This document shows positions 36,901 through 48,000 of a stretch of DNA of 64,000 nt, in pieces. The notes beneath the pieces are model-generated. The model was not told where the DNA came from. It ran no database searches and was given only the letters and a program-made list of their open reading frames with translations. Origin of the DNA: Oscheius onirici (lineage: Eukaryota > Nematoda > Chromadorea > Rhabditida > Rhabditidae). The stretch is from the NCBI GenBank assembly GCA_932521025.1, contig OW051473.1, positions 5,580,001 through 5,644,000 of the forward strand. The letters are read 5' to 3'. The first letter of the stretch is position 1, and each line of letters opens with the position of its first letter. The position numbers and the translations under genes are program-made.

Positions 36901-38205
36901 AGCCTTCAACTGACCTTGAACTCGACATCGTCCACCTGACCACAAACTGGAGGATCGTGACGTATCTCTTTTTTGCATGGAGCGTTAGCAACTGCGTCGC
37001 AATCTAAAGTTTTAGTGTCTCTTGACTTTGGAGATAATTATACCAATGACTTTTGTACGCATGGTATCTTTTAAAGGAGATTGAATGGACGTATATGTTT
37101 TACACGTTCTACTTCCAACTCTGCTCACATAATACATGATCCGGCATTGACGGTACATCAGATCGGCACCAAGATAGCCAACCACAGTATTTCCTGCTCC
37201 TTGTTCCTACAATTTTTCAATTTCCTGCGAACCATTTCATTTCTTACAAAATCAGGAACAGGTATGGCTTGAGAGAGATCAGCCGTAACACAGTTCACAG
37301 TATGAAACAAGGGCTCCACTATCAAATCGCTCGTTCCCAAAGGCCAATCTGAACATTTCATCTTCCGCAGGTGGAGTGTTTGCTTACCCCCTTCTTGGTA
37401 ACTGAAAGTTAGTTCAAGCGTTCCATTTGCGGTGTAACCTTCGCGCTCCAGGGGTTGATTCTAAAAATCCGGTAAGAACAACGGTCTATACGAACTAACG
37501 ATATAGACCAGACTAGAAATATTCAAAGTTGGATCGACGTAAGGTGTCCTGGCATGAACAGTTACAGGTTTAGTGAAATCGCTGACAGCTGACTCGGATA
37601 CAGCCATGACCATCACTACGGAATCGTCGCAGATGGTACCCTTAGGATTTTGGAAATCTTTGACATCGTTACTTGTTGTGATCTGAAATCGCCAACATTT
37701 CAAAGAAGCAGAACTATTAACCATGTAATCGTCACCGTCAAAACGAAGAGCATTTGGCAGTTTGTATTCCACAGCATAAAGTGTGGCGCCGTTAACGCTG
37801 GACCAGGAGAGCTAAACCAGCAGTGAAAGTATTGCCAAAAACGTTACCAGACTGTCGCCATTTTCAGTGTCAACCTTGATATTCGAAGGTACTGGAAGAA
37901 CGCCAATCGGGCCAAGATTGAGACAGTTATTCCAGCATTCTGGGGTGTCCTGAACCGTGGCCAACTGTTGGTAAACTATAGGATAGAAAACTCACGCAAA
38001 GCTTCTGATTATCAAAAGATATACACTGTTGTGTACACTGTTGCAACGGTTCCTGAAAACATCTTGTTTTAGCCAGATAACTTAAAAATACCTTGTTTTC
38101 TTTCATACATTTGGCTATGCATCTTAACCGGCAAATATGATTTGGAGGAAGTGTTTGACAAACAGCTAACGTCGCTATAAACAAGAGAACCAGCAACCGC
38201 CTCAT
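33938..38205 (-). CDS. receptor tyrosine kinase with fibronectin-III ectodomain
   Basis: I read 22 exons from ATG 38205 to TAG 33938, about 1,100 residues. Order: signal peptide MRRLLVLLFIATLAVC, a Cys-rich start (CRLRCIAKCMKE, CTQQC, CWNNC), several fibronectin-III-like modules (LSWSSVNGATLYAVEY; GLALYVWNFERN), an acidic Asn/Ser-rich insert carrying QKRKR followed by AAEKK, a transmembrane helix (GLIIGVVVGALCLVVIGILGMCYY) and a complete kinase: GSGAFGAVYLG, VAVKML, EYCSDGDLLHFLR with a kinase insert, HRDVAARN, GDFGLCR, PLKWMSPEA, DVWSFGILLFEI. All catalytic residues are present, so an active tyrosine kinase is expected. The kinase is nearest the FGFR/KIT-like group seen in nematode-expanded RTKs (HIR-1 or OLD type); the exact orthologue is not determinable here. 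Confidence 0.88.
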
Positions 38206-39876
38206 TGAGACGGTCACAGAGAAATTACTCGATTTTCTGGAAAAATACGTTGAAAAAGCAAATTGATAAATGAGGAATGAGACTTTCGGGCTAATTAAAA
38301 TAACATTGTTTGCCTAGCATTTGAGCAGGATTGGCATTGTGTCTACGTAGTCAATTATGTCTAATGTACTTCAACCTTCGTCCAGTTTGCAACCATGTTA
38401 CAAGTGTTTCAAGAACGTACCAGAATGAATGACTTGGGTTCAATCAATAGAATGAACTAACACTTAACGGGGAAATGGGCAGCAACCGGCTTTTCAGGGA
38501 ATTGAACGGGGTGAAACATCATTCAACAGTAATGTTTTATAAGCATTGACAAAAGAGGTGCCTCAAAGCGAAAATGTAACTCGGGTTATCAGTACAGGTC
38601 AGAAGGATGGAAAGTTGTCGTTACTCTAGGTCAATAAGGAAGATGTTTGCTGGTGAAGTGTTCCTTAAACAGGCAGTGCAGTAGTTTAATACTACGTAAA
38701 AGGATCGTTTCAAAGGAACTTCATGATAATGATCGGTAGAGGAGGAAAGGTTAATTGAAATCGATACTGGAGGAGTTGCGCAATGGCAGCACAATCTGTT
38801 CAACAAATACTTCTTGCGTTGTGTATAACCCGCTACTTTTTCAAACAATTCGGTTAACAAAACATGTGCGTGGCGGCTAGAAATGACGACCGGATACAGG
38901 CATATGGGAAAGAAGCGCTAAAAGATTTTAAAGAGCGATAGTCACACAAGGACAGGTCGACTTTGCATGTCTATGAACGAAAGTGGATGCTTTAAAAGTG
39001 ACAAGCGTGTTCGGTCAGATGTAAGCAATCAATTGCTCGGAGTTCGCGACAGGCCTCGCCGGGATCGGAACCGGTCGACGAATTCGACAAACAGCGCGGA
39101 TAGTTAGGCGCCGGTGGGTAGAGATTAGCCATCGCTACTTGCTGATACTACGTCAAAATTATTCTGCATTTTGATGCGGGTCTTACCCCGACTGACTGTT
39201 TTCTGTTGTCTAGACGCAAACGGTAGTTGGTCTTATGACTCCCTACCGTATTGCGTTCTGCAAGGGCGTTTAACTGACTTGTGTCTTGCTAAAAGTAGCG
39301 AAAACAAAGTCACAAGGATAAAGTTGGGAAAATGCCTTTTGTGTTTCAAATCAGTACTGTTTGCGCAGCCGTTGGGGCAGAGGAGATACATGACGAGGGG
39401 CAAATAGCTGGCAAAAAGCAAAAATCCACATTTGCTTCGCATTGGGTGAAAATCCAGTTGTGCACCGAAAACATTCTGCGGTGTATGACTCAGGCAGCCA
39501 CATCCGCGTCTCGATTGGCACAACAGTAACATTTACACATGGCGTGCGCTCTACAATACTCTCAGGCGGTTCGAAATCGGACTTTCTACCCGATCAGTTC
39601 ATTGTTGTCATGTGAGCGCATCAAAAAGATGGATCATGCGGGTGAAAGAAAGTGTCGGTCAGTTGGGTGGAGAGCCGCCCCGAAGAGACCAAACAACGCT
39701 GAGAAAAAAAGAAAATGTCAGTATTTATTATAAGAATAAAACCGTAATGAAGAGTGAGTTAGATACATGAGATGATAGATGGGCAGTGTGGAGTTGTACA
39801 CGGCTATTTATGACTAGAGCCATTTAGGGGCGGATGTACCGGTCATGTTTTCTGAGATCTTCTTCCTCGTGACAAT
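38206..39876. other. gene-free interval
   Basis: About 1.7 kb upstream of the kinase receptor and downstream of the cytochrome-b5-like gene. Both flanking genes are on the minus strand, so the kinase promoter lies here. No supported exon. Confidence 0.55.
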
Positions 39877-40281
39877 TTAGGCTTTAATGTGGTATGGGCA
39901 CAAGAGCTTCTGAAAAACAAGTAGATTAACCCCCGCTCTTGGTCATATTGTTTACCTTTGCCTCTGTAATAGACTCGGTTCCGTAGGTGGTCTGCTCGTG
40001 AGGAGGGAGCATACCGACTCTCATCTGGTCACACATGGCGCGAGCCATCATCGAATGTCCGACACTCTCAAAAGCATCTGTAGCGTCGCTGCCTGCCTAA
40101 AAGGGAAAATCAGAGGATTCTTTGCAGTTTGACTTACGTATTCGAGGAGGATTTCGCATGAGCCGGGATGTTCGTAAAGAAAAGAAGTAACATCGCAGAC
40201 AATGTTTCTGATGATGAGCCAACAGTCGTCGGGGGAATCGTGGTAGGCAACTTCGGATCGGGAAATCTCTCTGTTCAGCAT
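39877..40281 (-). CDS. cytochrome b5-like heme-binding domain protein
   Basis: Three exons (40281-40138, 40096-39956, 39909-39877), 105 residues, in phase. The ATG is seven bases downstream of a TTTTCAG acceptor. Cytochrome b5 fold: SRSEVAYHDSPDDCWLIIRNIVCDVTSFLYEHPGS, then LLEYAGSDATDAFESVGHS. The two axial heme histidines are present (EHPG and VGHS), but the usual HPGG is HPGS. It lacks a C-terminal membrane anchor, ending CPYHIKA, so it should be a soluble electron-transfer protein rather than the microsomal tail-anchored form. An in-frame upstream ATG would add about 24 residues with no similarity; I prefer the start given because the domain begins immediately after it. Confidence 0.88.
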
Positions 40282-43200
40282 TTTGATTCTGAAAATCTGT
40301 TGTTTAAAGACCGCCATTCGTCGGAGAAAAGGTTTCAAGATATGGAATTTCATTGTTCATTCTGCACATGCGGGGTTCATAAACTGGCTTTTCTTACAAA
40401 TGGCTTGCTGGATGCACTCTAAAGGTGCATTCCCACCACATGCTTGACAAGGCTGTCCCAGTACTGAGACTTGGACAACCCGGCCAACTGGGTGGGAAGT
40501 GGGTACGTTGTCGGACGGCCTTCTTTTATATGAAGGGGGCGCATCCTTGCAAGAAAATAGCGTGCTAAAGACGAGAGAGGCAGACCATGCTTCCTTTTCG
40601 ACGACATGTGGCTGAGGACATGTGCACCGTATAAGTCTTCGACCTTCTATGGTGTTAAGGATGTAGCGATGCACTGCGCCTTGAAACTCGACGCCCAAAC
40701 ATCTGTTAGTTCCGCTTTTTCCTAGAAACCATCTGATCGGAGAATAATGCAATTTAACAGAGGATAGTGTTCAAAACTTAAGAAGAGAAGAGAAGTAAAT
40801 TGGAAAGACTGAATCAAAAAGAGGAACTAAACTTTGGAAAAGGTCCCGAATCAAGAGCATTTTATCGAAAACGTTGGCAATCGTAGGGTTTTGAGACATC
40901 CCTGTATACTAACAAAGCCATATTGCACTATAACCAACAGCCATTCTCAAGAGCCCTGCTCTGCAGATTAGACCTCTTTGATGCAACCAGGATCGTAAAT
41001 ATAGTGACCTCTACCCTGTAAAAGATTTATAGATAAAGACGGCGTAACTATTCCCGGGATGTACCCTGTCTGGATTCTCACGGTAAAGATAACCTTGATA
41101 TTGTAAAGTTTTGGGTTTGAAACTTGTAGACGACATTTTTGCAACTTAAAGACAAACGAGGAATTATTGTGTCATGAGATCTGTTTATCACTTTCAGTTT
41201 GACTTTCGCGAACTTCTCGGTTTAGGAAGTTCCGGTAATGTGACTATCTATCTTATTTTGAACCATACTCGAATCAGAAATCTCTCAAGCAGACTGTCCG
41301 ATGCGTTTCGTCGACAGGCTACCGCGTGCAGCTCGGATGAAGATTCCACAGGAATTCCTCTCGCTACAGGCTTGTAGAGAATCTCTTGTTTTTGCAAAAA
41401 CTTCCGTGTTATAGAACGCAAGCTGGCAAACATCTACAGGAAATTACAGCACTGAAGCTGTTGTTTAAGCGAAGTTTCCAAAAATTCACGTGAAAACGAT
41501 TAGGGGTGCGTGCATTAGGTTGATGGATTACCGCGTCCTGGCGTGGCGACGCGCATCTTGCTTCTACTGTGCAAAGTTCTCTTGACAACGTGGGTGTGCG
41601 ACCAAAAACAATTGGGAAGCTTGCTGGTGACTTTTGAAGGCTGGGAAACAACGTGGTTACCGATTTTATCTAAAAAATCATGAAGTGAAGATTTACTTTA
41701 ACCGTGCTCCAATCTCTTTCAAAGCGAAACTACAGTCATAAGTTCCGGGTCACGCTATATCGCAACAATGACCGAGACGGTAATCAGGAAATTCCCGTGA
41801 AAAAACTATCAGTACAAAACTGTTTGTGATTGTTACTGTCTGGACTATGCTGATCAATCTGAACCTGTTATTGGACAAAGTTTCTAATATTCGGACTTCA
41901 AACATCTAACCTTTCTGTGATCCAGAATCAAAAGCTAAGTTCAAATGTTTCTTATTTTTGTTCTGATCTAAAATTCACAATTTTCTTCTCGTTTTCACTT
42001 TTTACAAATGGGTTTCTTCACCACGTGCTGAACTTGCCGGCACGTGGGTTACGACCGGCTTTCCCTTGCCTAAGGGCCTTCACTTCTGGGGATGCCACTG
42101 CATACAGAGAAAAGTCTTTGGCGTAGTAAAAGCTTTTGTCAGGAAACCTGTTGGTCGTTGAGCGAATGCGTGGGTCATAGTGTCTTCTCATATGGCTTGC
42201 ATCAAAAGGGTCGCAACATTTTTCTAACCAGACAGTTGGGAAATGTTCAGCGAGAGTTCGACTTTAATTTTTGTGAGTTCTTTGCAGCCCACGCGGAATT
42301 CAGTGACGTCGGCTGCAATGGGGCTACCTTCTGAGACAGCGAACTGATACCGAGGCAGAAAGCGGTAAATTACTCGGAAAGCACCGGAAAACTGGTATTT
42401 TGGGTTTGATTAACGCCCTAGCTTTTGGGGTTTGTAGGACACATGTTGGCCAAAGGGAAAAGAGATAAACTGACTGTGCAGATGCACTTTTGGAAGGGTC
42501 GGGGCCAAATGTTTTCGAAAATAATTGCAGACATATGATCGAACTTTACCCCCTGGTCATGGTGTTCAACGAAAGCCTTGCTATTAGCACCACCAACGAA
42601 CAGGTTAATATTCGATCGTCAATACGATCCACATGCAACAAACAGTTCCTTGTATCAGACCACAGTCACACGCTCTTTCAGCTTTTCAGACCGTGAAGAC
42701 GACAACCTTGGAAATAGTGTTTTTCTCTCAATGGTCTCATATTCCGACGACCAGACTGCACTTTGCAGACGCACAGACCGACAATATATCACTGCTAATC
42801 GACTGATCGTTAAGGAACTGCTTTGTCGGGTGCAGGAACCCTTTTCGGCCAAGAACCAGCAATAGGCCTTTAATCTCGACGAAGCCAGGAAAACAAAGGG
42901 AAGTGGGCCGGCGAAATATTTTGAAGAGCCTCATTTATGCCGTCCTCAGACGTCCCAACGCATATCATTATGCACATGTCTTCCTGTTGACACGACATTC
43001 TGCTGCCTCAGATTTGTCCGGAAATCAAAGAAATCGTAGTACATTTTTGTTGATTTTTGTTCAACTATCGTTTGTCAACAAGCTCTGTACAGTACACCCC
43101 ACGAATCAGTTTCTTCTTTGTTTATGAGCCATAGCCAGCACGTGTTTTACAGCAAGTAGGGCGTGTGACCGTCGCCAATCAGCTCCTACGGAAACAGATG

Positions 43201-43721
43201 GGCGCACCCAGGGACACCTTCGAAGAGACCCTGCCCACGACGGGTTTTTCTCGGGGAAGTCGCTTTAGTGAGAGACGAAGAGGGAAGCCCATATGTTTGC
43301 TATTAGAGGTTACTTGGAACCTGATTTTCGGAGGATAGCCCACCAGACAGACGGCCTTATTCACGTGTATTGCATCTGGCGACCCATGCTTGTTTATACA
43401 AATATATGCATTTCAATGCCATGCAGAGAAGTGTGACGGTCAGAAGATTTCTGCAATTCGGAATGCGGGCGCGTGGACGAGTCACAGGGGTTGCCGCACG
43501 TCAAATCATAGTCTGCCAATTGGGAAAATAGAACAATGTCTCTGCAGATAGGCTAATTGAGTCAAAAATACCTCTCCGGCAGTGTTATCCTCATTTTGTC
43601 ATGAGAGTTGAGGCCATTAGGTCAACTCATTACTGCCGGGCCCTTTCAATGACATGGCTCTTGTCTACATTTTTCTCGTCTTGCCCCACTTGAGAAAAAG
43701 AATAGATTACAGGGGACGACA
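40282..43721. other. gene-free interval
   Basis: About 3.4 kb with no gene I can support. ORFs at 40357-40752 (minus) and 41174-41377 (plus) lack signal peptides, splice partners or motifs. No tRNA-like cloverleaf, long repeat or transposase remnant was seen by eye. Confidence 0.5.
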
Positions 43722-43965
43722 ATGCACTTCCGAGCGTTTTTCTTCATCGCAGTGTTGATCTCTATTCTCACCGTTGTACCAGCGATAAAACCTCCGAAAT
43801 ACTTTCGATTCCGGCGATTTGGCGAAGAAGCCATCGATGAGCCTCTTGTCTATGATACGGTTCGAAAAGACAAGAATATAAAACTTAAAGCATTTTCAGG
43901 ACATGGCTGGCAGTATGGCAAAAAGGGCAGCTCCTGTTATGTACATGGGTTTCGGCAAGAAGTAG
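43722..43965 (+). CDS. candidate neuropeptide precursor, single amidated peptide
   Basis: Two exons, 43722-43859 and 43900-43965, separated by a 40-nt GT...TTTTCAG intron, give 67 residues; AATAAA follows 50 nt after the stop. A clear signal peptide (MHFRAFFFIAVLISILTVVPA) is followed by a basic stretch (KPPKYFRFRRFGEE), an acidic spacer and, at the very C-terminus, MAKR then AAPVMYMGFG then KK and stop. KR is a proprotein-convertase site, Gly is an amide donor and KK would be trimmed, predicting AAPVMYMGF-amide. The unspliced reading (to 44015) gives a 97-residue basic tail without features; I prefer the spliced form because the intron size, acceptor and resulting processing signals all fit. 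I do not recognise the peptide as a named family. Confidence 0.7.
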
Positions 43966-44014
43966 CACATAAAGCACAAACACCACATGTTCATTCGATG
44001 ATGATTTCACGATA

Positions 44015-44020
44015 AATAAA
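44015..44020 (+). terminator. poly(A) signal of neuropeptide candidate
   Basis: AATAAA 50 nt after the spliced-model stop codon at 43965. It overlaps the last codon of the unspliced reading, which argues for the spliced model. Confidence 0.6.
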
Positions 44021-44249
44021 TGGTTAAATTAGATTGTTTATTTTCGAAGAGTCCCTGTTTTTCTTGTATATAAACGGCGAAGATGGCAAACGACCTCGTA
44101 GTCCTCTCTCAACCAAAACGAAAACATTTTCTTTCTTCTAGTAGTCTCACAATTAAAACCAGACTATTTGTCTCTCGAAATAGCAGTTACCTCGGCTTAA
44201 GCTCGCAATCGCACATAAATACCGTCTCGGCCTCATTGAGTCATTACAG

Positions 44250-44754
44250 ATGCGCTTCCTCGTCCTTCTGGCTGTCCTTCTTGTCGCCTATGCCACAATG
44301 GCGTATCCCAGCGAAAACATTAGAAGTAAGTCGCAACTAGGCTTGAGAATTAACAATTTTAGATACCTAACCAGACTAATTCTTATAGGTTATTCTAACA
44401 ACCCATATGGCTACGTAAGCTATGTCGGATACTACCCCAGTTATAATAGTTACTACTATCCAGCATATCAGCCGGTAAACAAACGTTTAAAATCAAATTA
44501 CAGACAAACGTCAGATTATGTATGGTTCACCTTATGGAATCTATCCTGGATACGGTGAGTGTAATTTTGCATCATTTTACAGAGAGCTGCAGAAGCGTTT
44601 TATTCAGACAGACAATGGTTTTTTGATAGACACCTTTTTTTAACTCTGATAACTAATTATTTTAGGCGGATGGATGAATCCGATGGGCACTGGAAGTGGT
44701 TGGGCCGCTGGAGGTGGTGTCGTTGGAAACGCCCTCAGCTTCTTGATCGGATAA
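44250..44754 (+). CDS. small Tyr/Gly-rich secreted protein
   Basis: Four exons (44250-44325, 44389-44474, 44515-44554, 44666-44754), 96 residues. The signal peptide MRFLVLLAVLLVAYATMA is followed by a tyrosine-rich body (NNPYGYVSYVGYYPSYNSYY, YGSPYGIYPGY) and a Gly/Ala-rich end (GGWMNPMGTGSGWAAGGG, then NALSFLIG). There are no cysteines and no dibasic sites, so it is more likely a structural, cuticle or matrix peptide than a neuropeptide or defensin. Similar YGG-type peptides in nematodes include antimicrobial caenacins and NLP-29-like proteins, but the GYGG repeats of those are not present here. It follows the neuropeptide candidate by 285 bp on the same strand with its own upstream region. 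Confidence 0.78.
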
Positions 44755-45092
44755 TTCTCTCAGTCTCATTCAGTCATATACAGATAATCTCCAAAAGTCT
44801 AATGAACATTCTATTCTCAGTGTAGTTTCGTGCAAACGGTCATAAACAGTTCCGATTAAAGACAATGCGTCTATAAATTTTCCGCTTAATGACATGGACC
44901 ACTCCCAAAGAAAACGTTTCATAGCTAGTTTCCCAGGGACCCTTTATTCGTTTAAAAATATATATGTGGACAAGGAAACATTCGGTTGTTTTCGTAAAAG
45001 TATCATCGTGAAACCATAAAGCGAGATAAATAAGAAAAGCGTTGGCTTGATTTTGATGACTGTGGAAGAAGAACAGTCTTTGGACCCGAAGA
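44755..45092. other. gene-free interval between convergent genes
   Basis: About 340 nt containing the 3' UTRs of the Tyr/Gly-rich gene and of the C2-domain gene. Confidence 0.6.
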
Positions 45093-48000
45093 TCAGGCCT
45101 GCAGACCTGTCAGCGTATGCCACTTTGAAATCGCGATTCCGTGCGCCTGAAAAATTATTCAATCATACTCGGACTGATCAGATTGTTCTTTCGCATTTTC
45201 ACCTGACATTTTTGAACGTGTGACGGAGAACGAACCAAATAGGTCATTCTGACAAGGAAAAACCTACCTTAACCATCTGCTCCCAGTGTTCCTGAGCGTC
45301 AGGACTACTTGAATTGAGGCCAAAGGAGATGGTCCCAAGGAGAATACGACGACGGAGCATACCAATTGCTTGCCAAACTTCTATCTTCACTGTCGTGTTG
45401 TCCAAAACATCTTTTCCCTTGGGGAGCTGAATCATTAGTTTGCTTGATAGTTATAGTGGGTTTAACCTGGCAACTGGTGGTGAAATCGTACAACGGTTCG
45501 CTTGTACCTTTTGACATTTCTGTCTTCGTTCTCCAGAACTCTTGGCCAAACTCAACACATGCAGTTACTTTAACAAACGTATCTAAACATTATTATGTTA
45601 CATAAATGGTATTTCTTACCTGGAGGTTTGGACTTGTCGCCAATTTGGGAGCCCTTCTCAATGGTAACAGTAATCGCGTTTTGGTCTTGGTCATAGCAAA
45701 GAGCCATCAAAAGCTGAATAACACCTTTGTTTCCAGTGATAATAAGTTTACCTCTGCAGATTCTGCATTAGGTTGACTGCAGAATCGTCCACAGGAATCA
45801 ACCATACTCGAACGACGACTGTCGCCGTTGGCAAAAGAACCATTGCTCATGCGATGCATCGAGGGCGATAACCCGGTCTAAAAGTTTGAAGATAGAGAAG
45901 CAAAAAAATCTGTTAGGATTGTGTCATTGTGAAAAATGCGTATGGACGATTGGAAATATGCAGCCGGAAGACTTTTGCCTCGTGACAACATTAATATCTG
46001 GCCAGGTGAAAACGAAACTTGTTAAAAATATCTCATCGAAAACACGATTGCTGGCTATTCTTTCAGCGGACAGGTGAGGCTAACTACGTTGCCATGAAAT
46101 CCGCGAAAGAAATTGTAGCCTCAGCCCTCCTTTATACCCCCAACAAGATTTATACGATAATAGCACGTTGATTTTGAAAGATGAAGTTAATGCAGTTGTC
46201 ACAGCTCATGGAAAGGAAAGACAGATGAGAAGAGGGATATTTTTGACCAATTTGTAGTCACGTCGAGCTGTGTGTTGTTTTCTTTTAGGGCTTCCTTGAT
46301 GCTATAATCAACTTTTCCCACAACTTAAGCCGCATCATCATAAGTACTCCTCTGGCCCCATTGAATCGCTTTCGTTTTTCAACAGACCAGAGCACAGTCT
46401 TGAGGGATAATGGCCCCATAAAGCCGACCCAGCACTCTCCTGCGATTTTCCAATCCAGCGACATCATTTTATTGCAAAAAGTATATTTGTGATTTGCCGT
46501 CTGAGTTGGCAATTGCAAACCTTTCTGCCGGGTCTTTCATAAAACCGAACTAACCAGAGGTGACAAAAAGGACGTTTGATACATGGTCTGAGGAGCTAAC
46601 TGCTTTCTTCAGATTTGACCCAGCTGATTGCCGCCTAATAATATTGCCCCCGGCGTGCGCTAATAAATGGTGCAAAGCTGAAGGAAATTGGAGTTTATGG
46701 TATTCGCATGTTCCTCCTCCGTCAGCTATTTACGCGCTTCCTGATTCCCACATATTGTAGGGTATCTGGAGAAGCGGGTAAACAGCTTTACTAGTGCAAC
46801 AACTCTGTTACTTGGCATGTGGCAAGTTTCTGATAGCGAAAGAGCACGACAGATCGGAACAACAGATAAAACTGCCGTTTTCTCTGGGAAAACGGAATAG
46901 CAAGCCAAGAATGGAAGAGAATGGCTCTCTAACGGAGAAAATCTACGACGGACATCCATTAGATAAACAGTATGTCATTGAAAAAGCTCTGTTAAAACGA
47001 GCTCGTTCGCGGCGAAAGAGAGCAGAAAAGATGAAAGAGATTTCTGGCCGAAGAGTCTTTGTTCTTGAACGACCGGCCAACGTTAGGCACTGCTTCAGTT
47101 GGCTTCGCCTCACGGTCGGATTATTCAAGCCTAACGACTTAGATGCAACACCGCGTGAAAGGCAACTTTAGAGGGCGGCAGTAGCGACAAACAAACACCT
47201 TCTTAAAACTCTGGGAGGTTGCCCGCGCGAGTTTCGGAAGAACAAATCAACGTAAAAAACGGCAGGCTAATTTCCAATTGTTCGAAGCTGACAAAGTTGA
47301 GCCAAGCGGCTAATGTGATAATAGCAGACCGCGCGACACGCAAGGACATGCAAAATGACAAAGAAATTCTGGATCAACAGTTGAGGGAGCAAAAACATTT
47401 TTCTTAGTTTTTAAGCTGTGTTTGTCGCTAAAACCAAAAGAAACAAATCAAGGCATATGTTTACATTTGTTTTCGCCCAAGGAATATAAACATGCGGCAA
47501 TCGCAAAAAGTCATAAATTCGAACATCCTCCTGGCGATTGTTTACCAAATTTGAGAAGCACTTGAGGTTTGAGCTACTAATGCTAGGAAATCCGTTCTTT
47601 TCGTGTCACAGGGTCACTTGACTCACTTTGGGTATCTGAAAATAAGACATTAGGACTCCATTACTATGTTAACCTACGAAAGAGGGGAATTGATGAATTG
47701 AGTGCATTTCTTTCACAAGAAAAATAGATGCACTTTTATCCTAAAGCTTCTAACAAACGACCACCATTCTCTGTGGGAAAACGGTGAAGCAGACCGTCTG
47801 CTGTTCACAGAACAATCGCGATCGTCTTTAGAGAAGCTAGCTGATGAATAAAATATCGGGAGTGCTCAAATTCTACTTTTATACAGCTCATCGCATGCTA
47901 CTAGCGACAAAATTTTACCGAAATTCGACGAAAAGAAGCTGTTTTCTTTCCCTAGACGTCTACAATCAACGGAATAACCAGAATCAAGACATGCAACGGT

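Noticed and set aside
40357-40752. 131-codon minus-strand ORF upstream of the cytochrome-b5-like gene
   Set aside because: Not in phase with the b5 exons, no motif, and it runs through the region where the promoter and trans-splice site of that gene should lie.
43722-44015. 97-residue unspliced reading of the neuropeptide locus
   Set aside because: It ends in a featureless basic tail and its last codon overlaps the poly(A) signal; the spliced reading has a typical intron and coherent processing sites.
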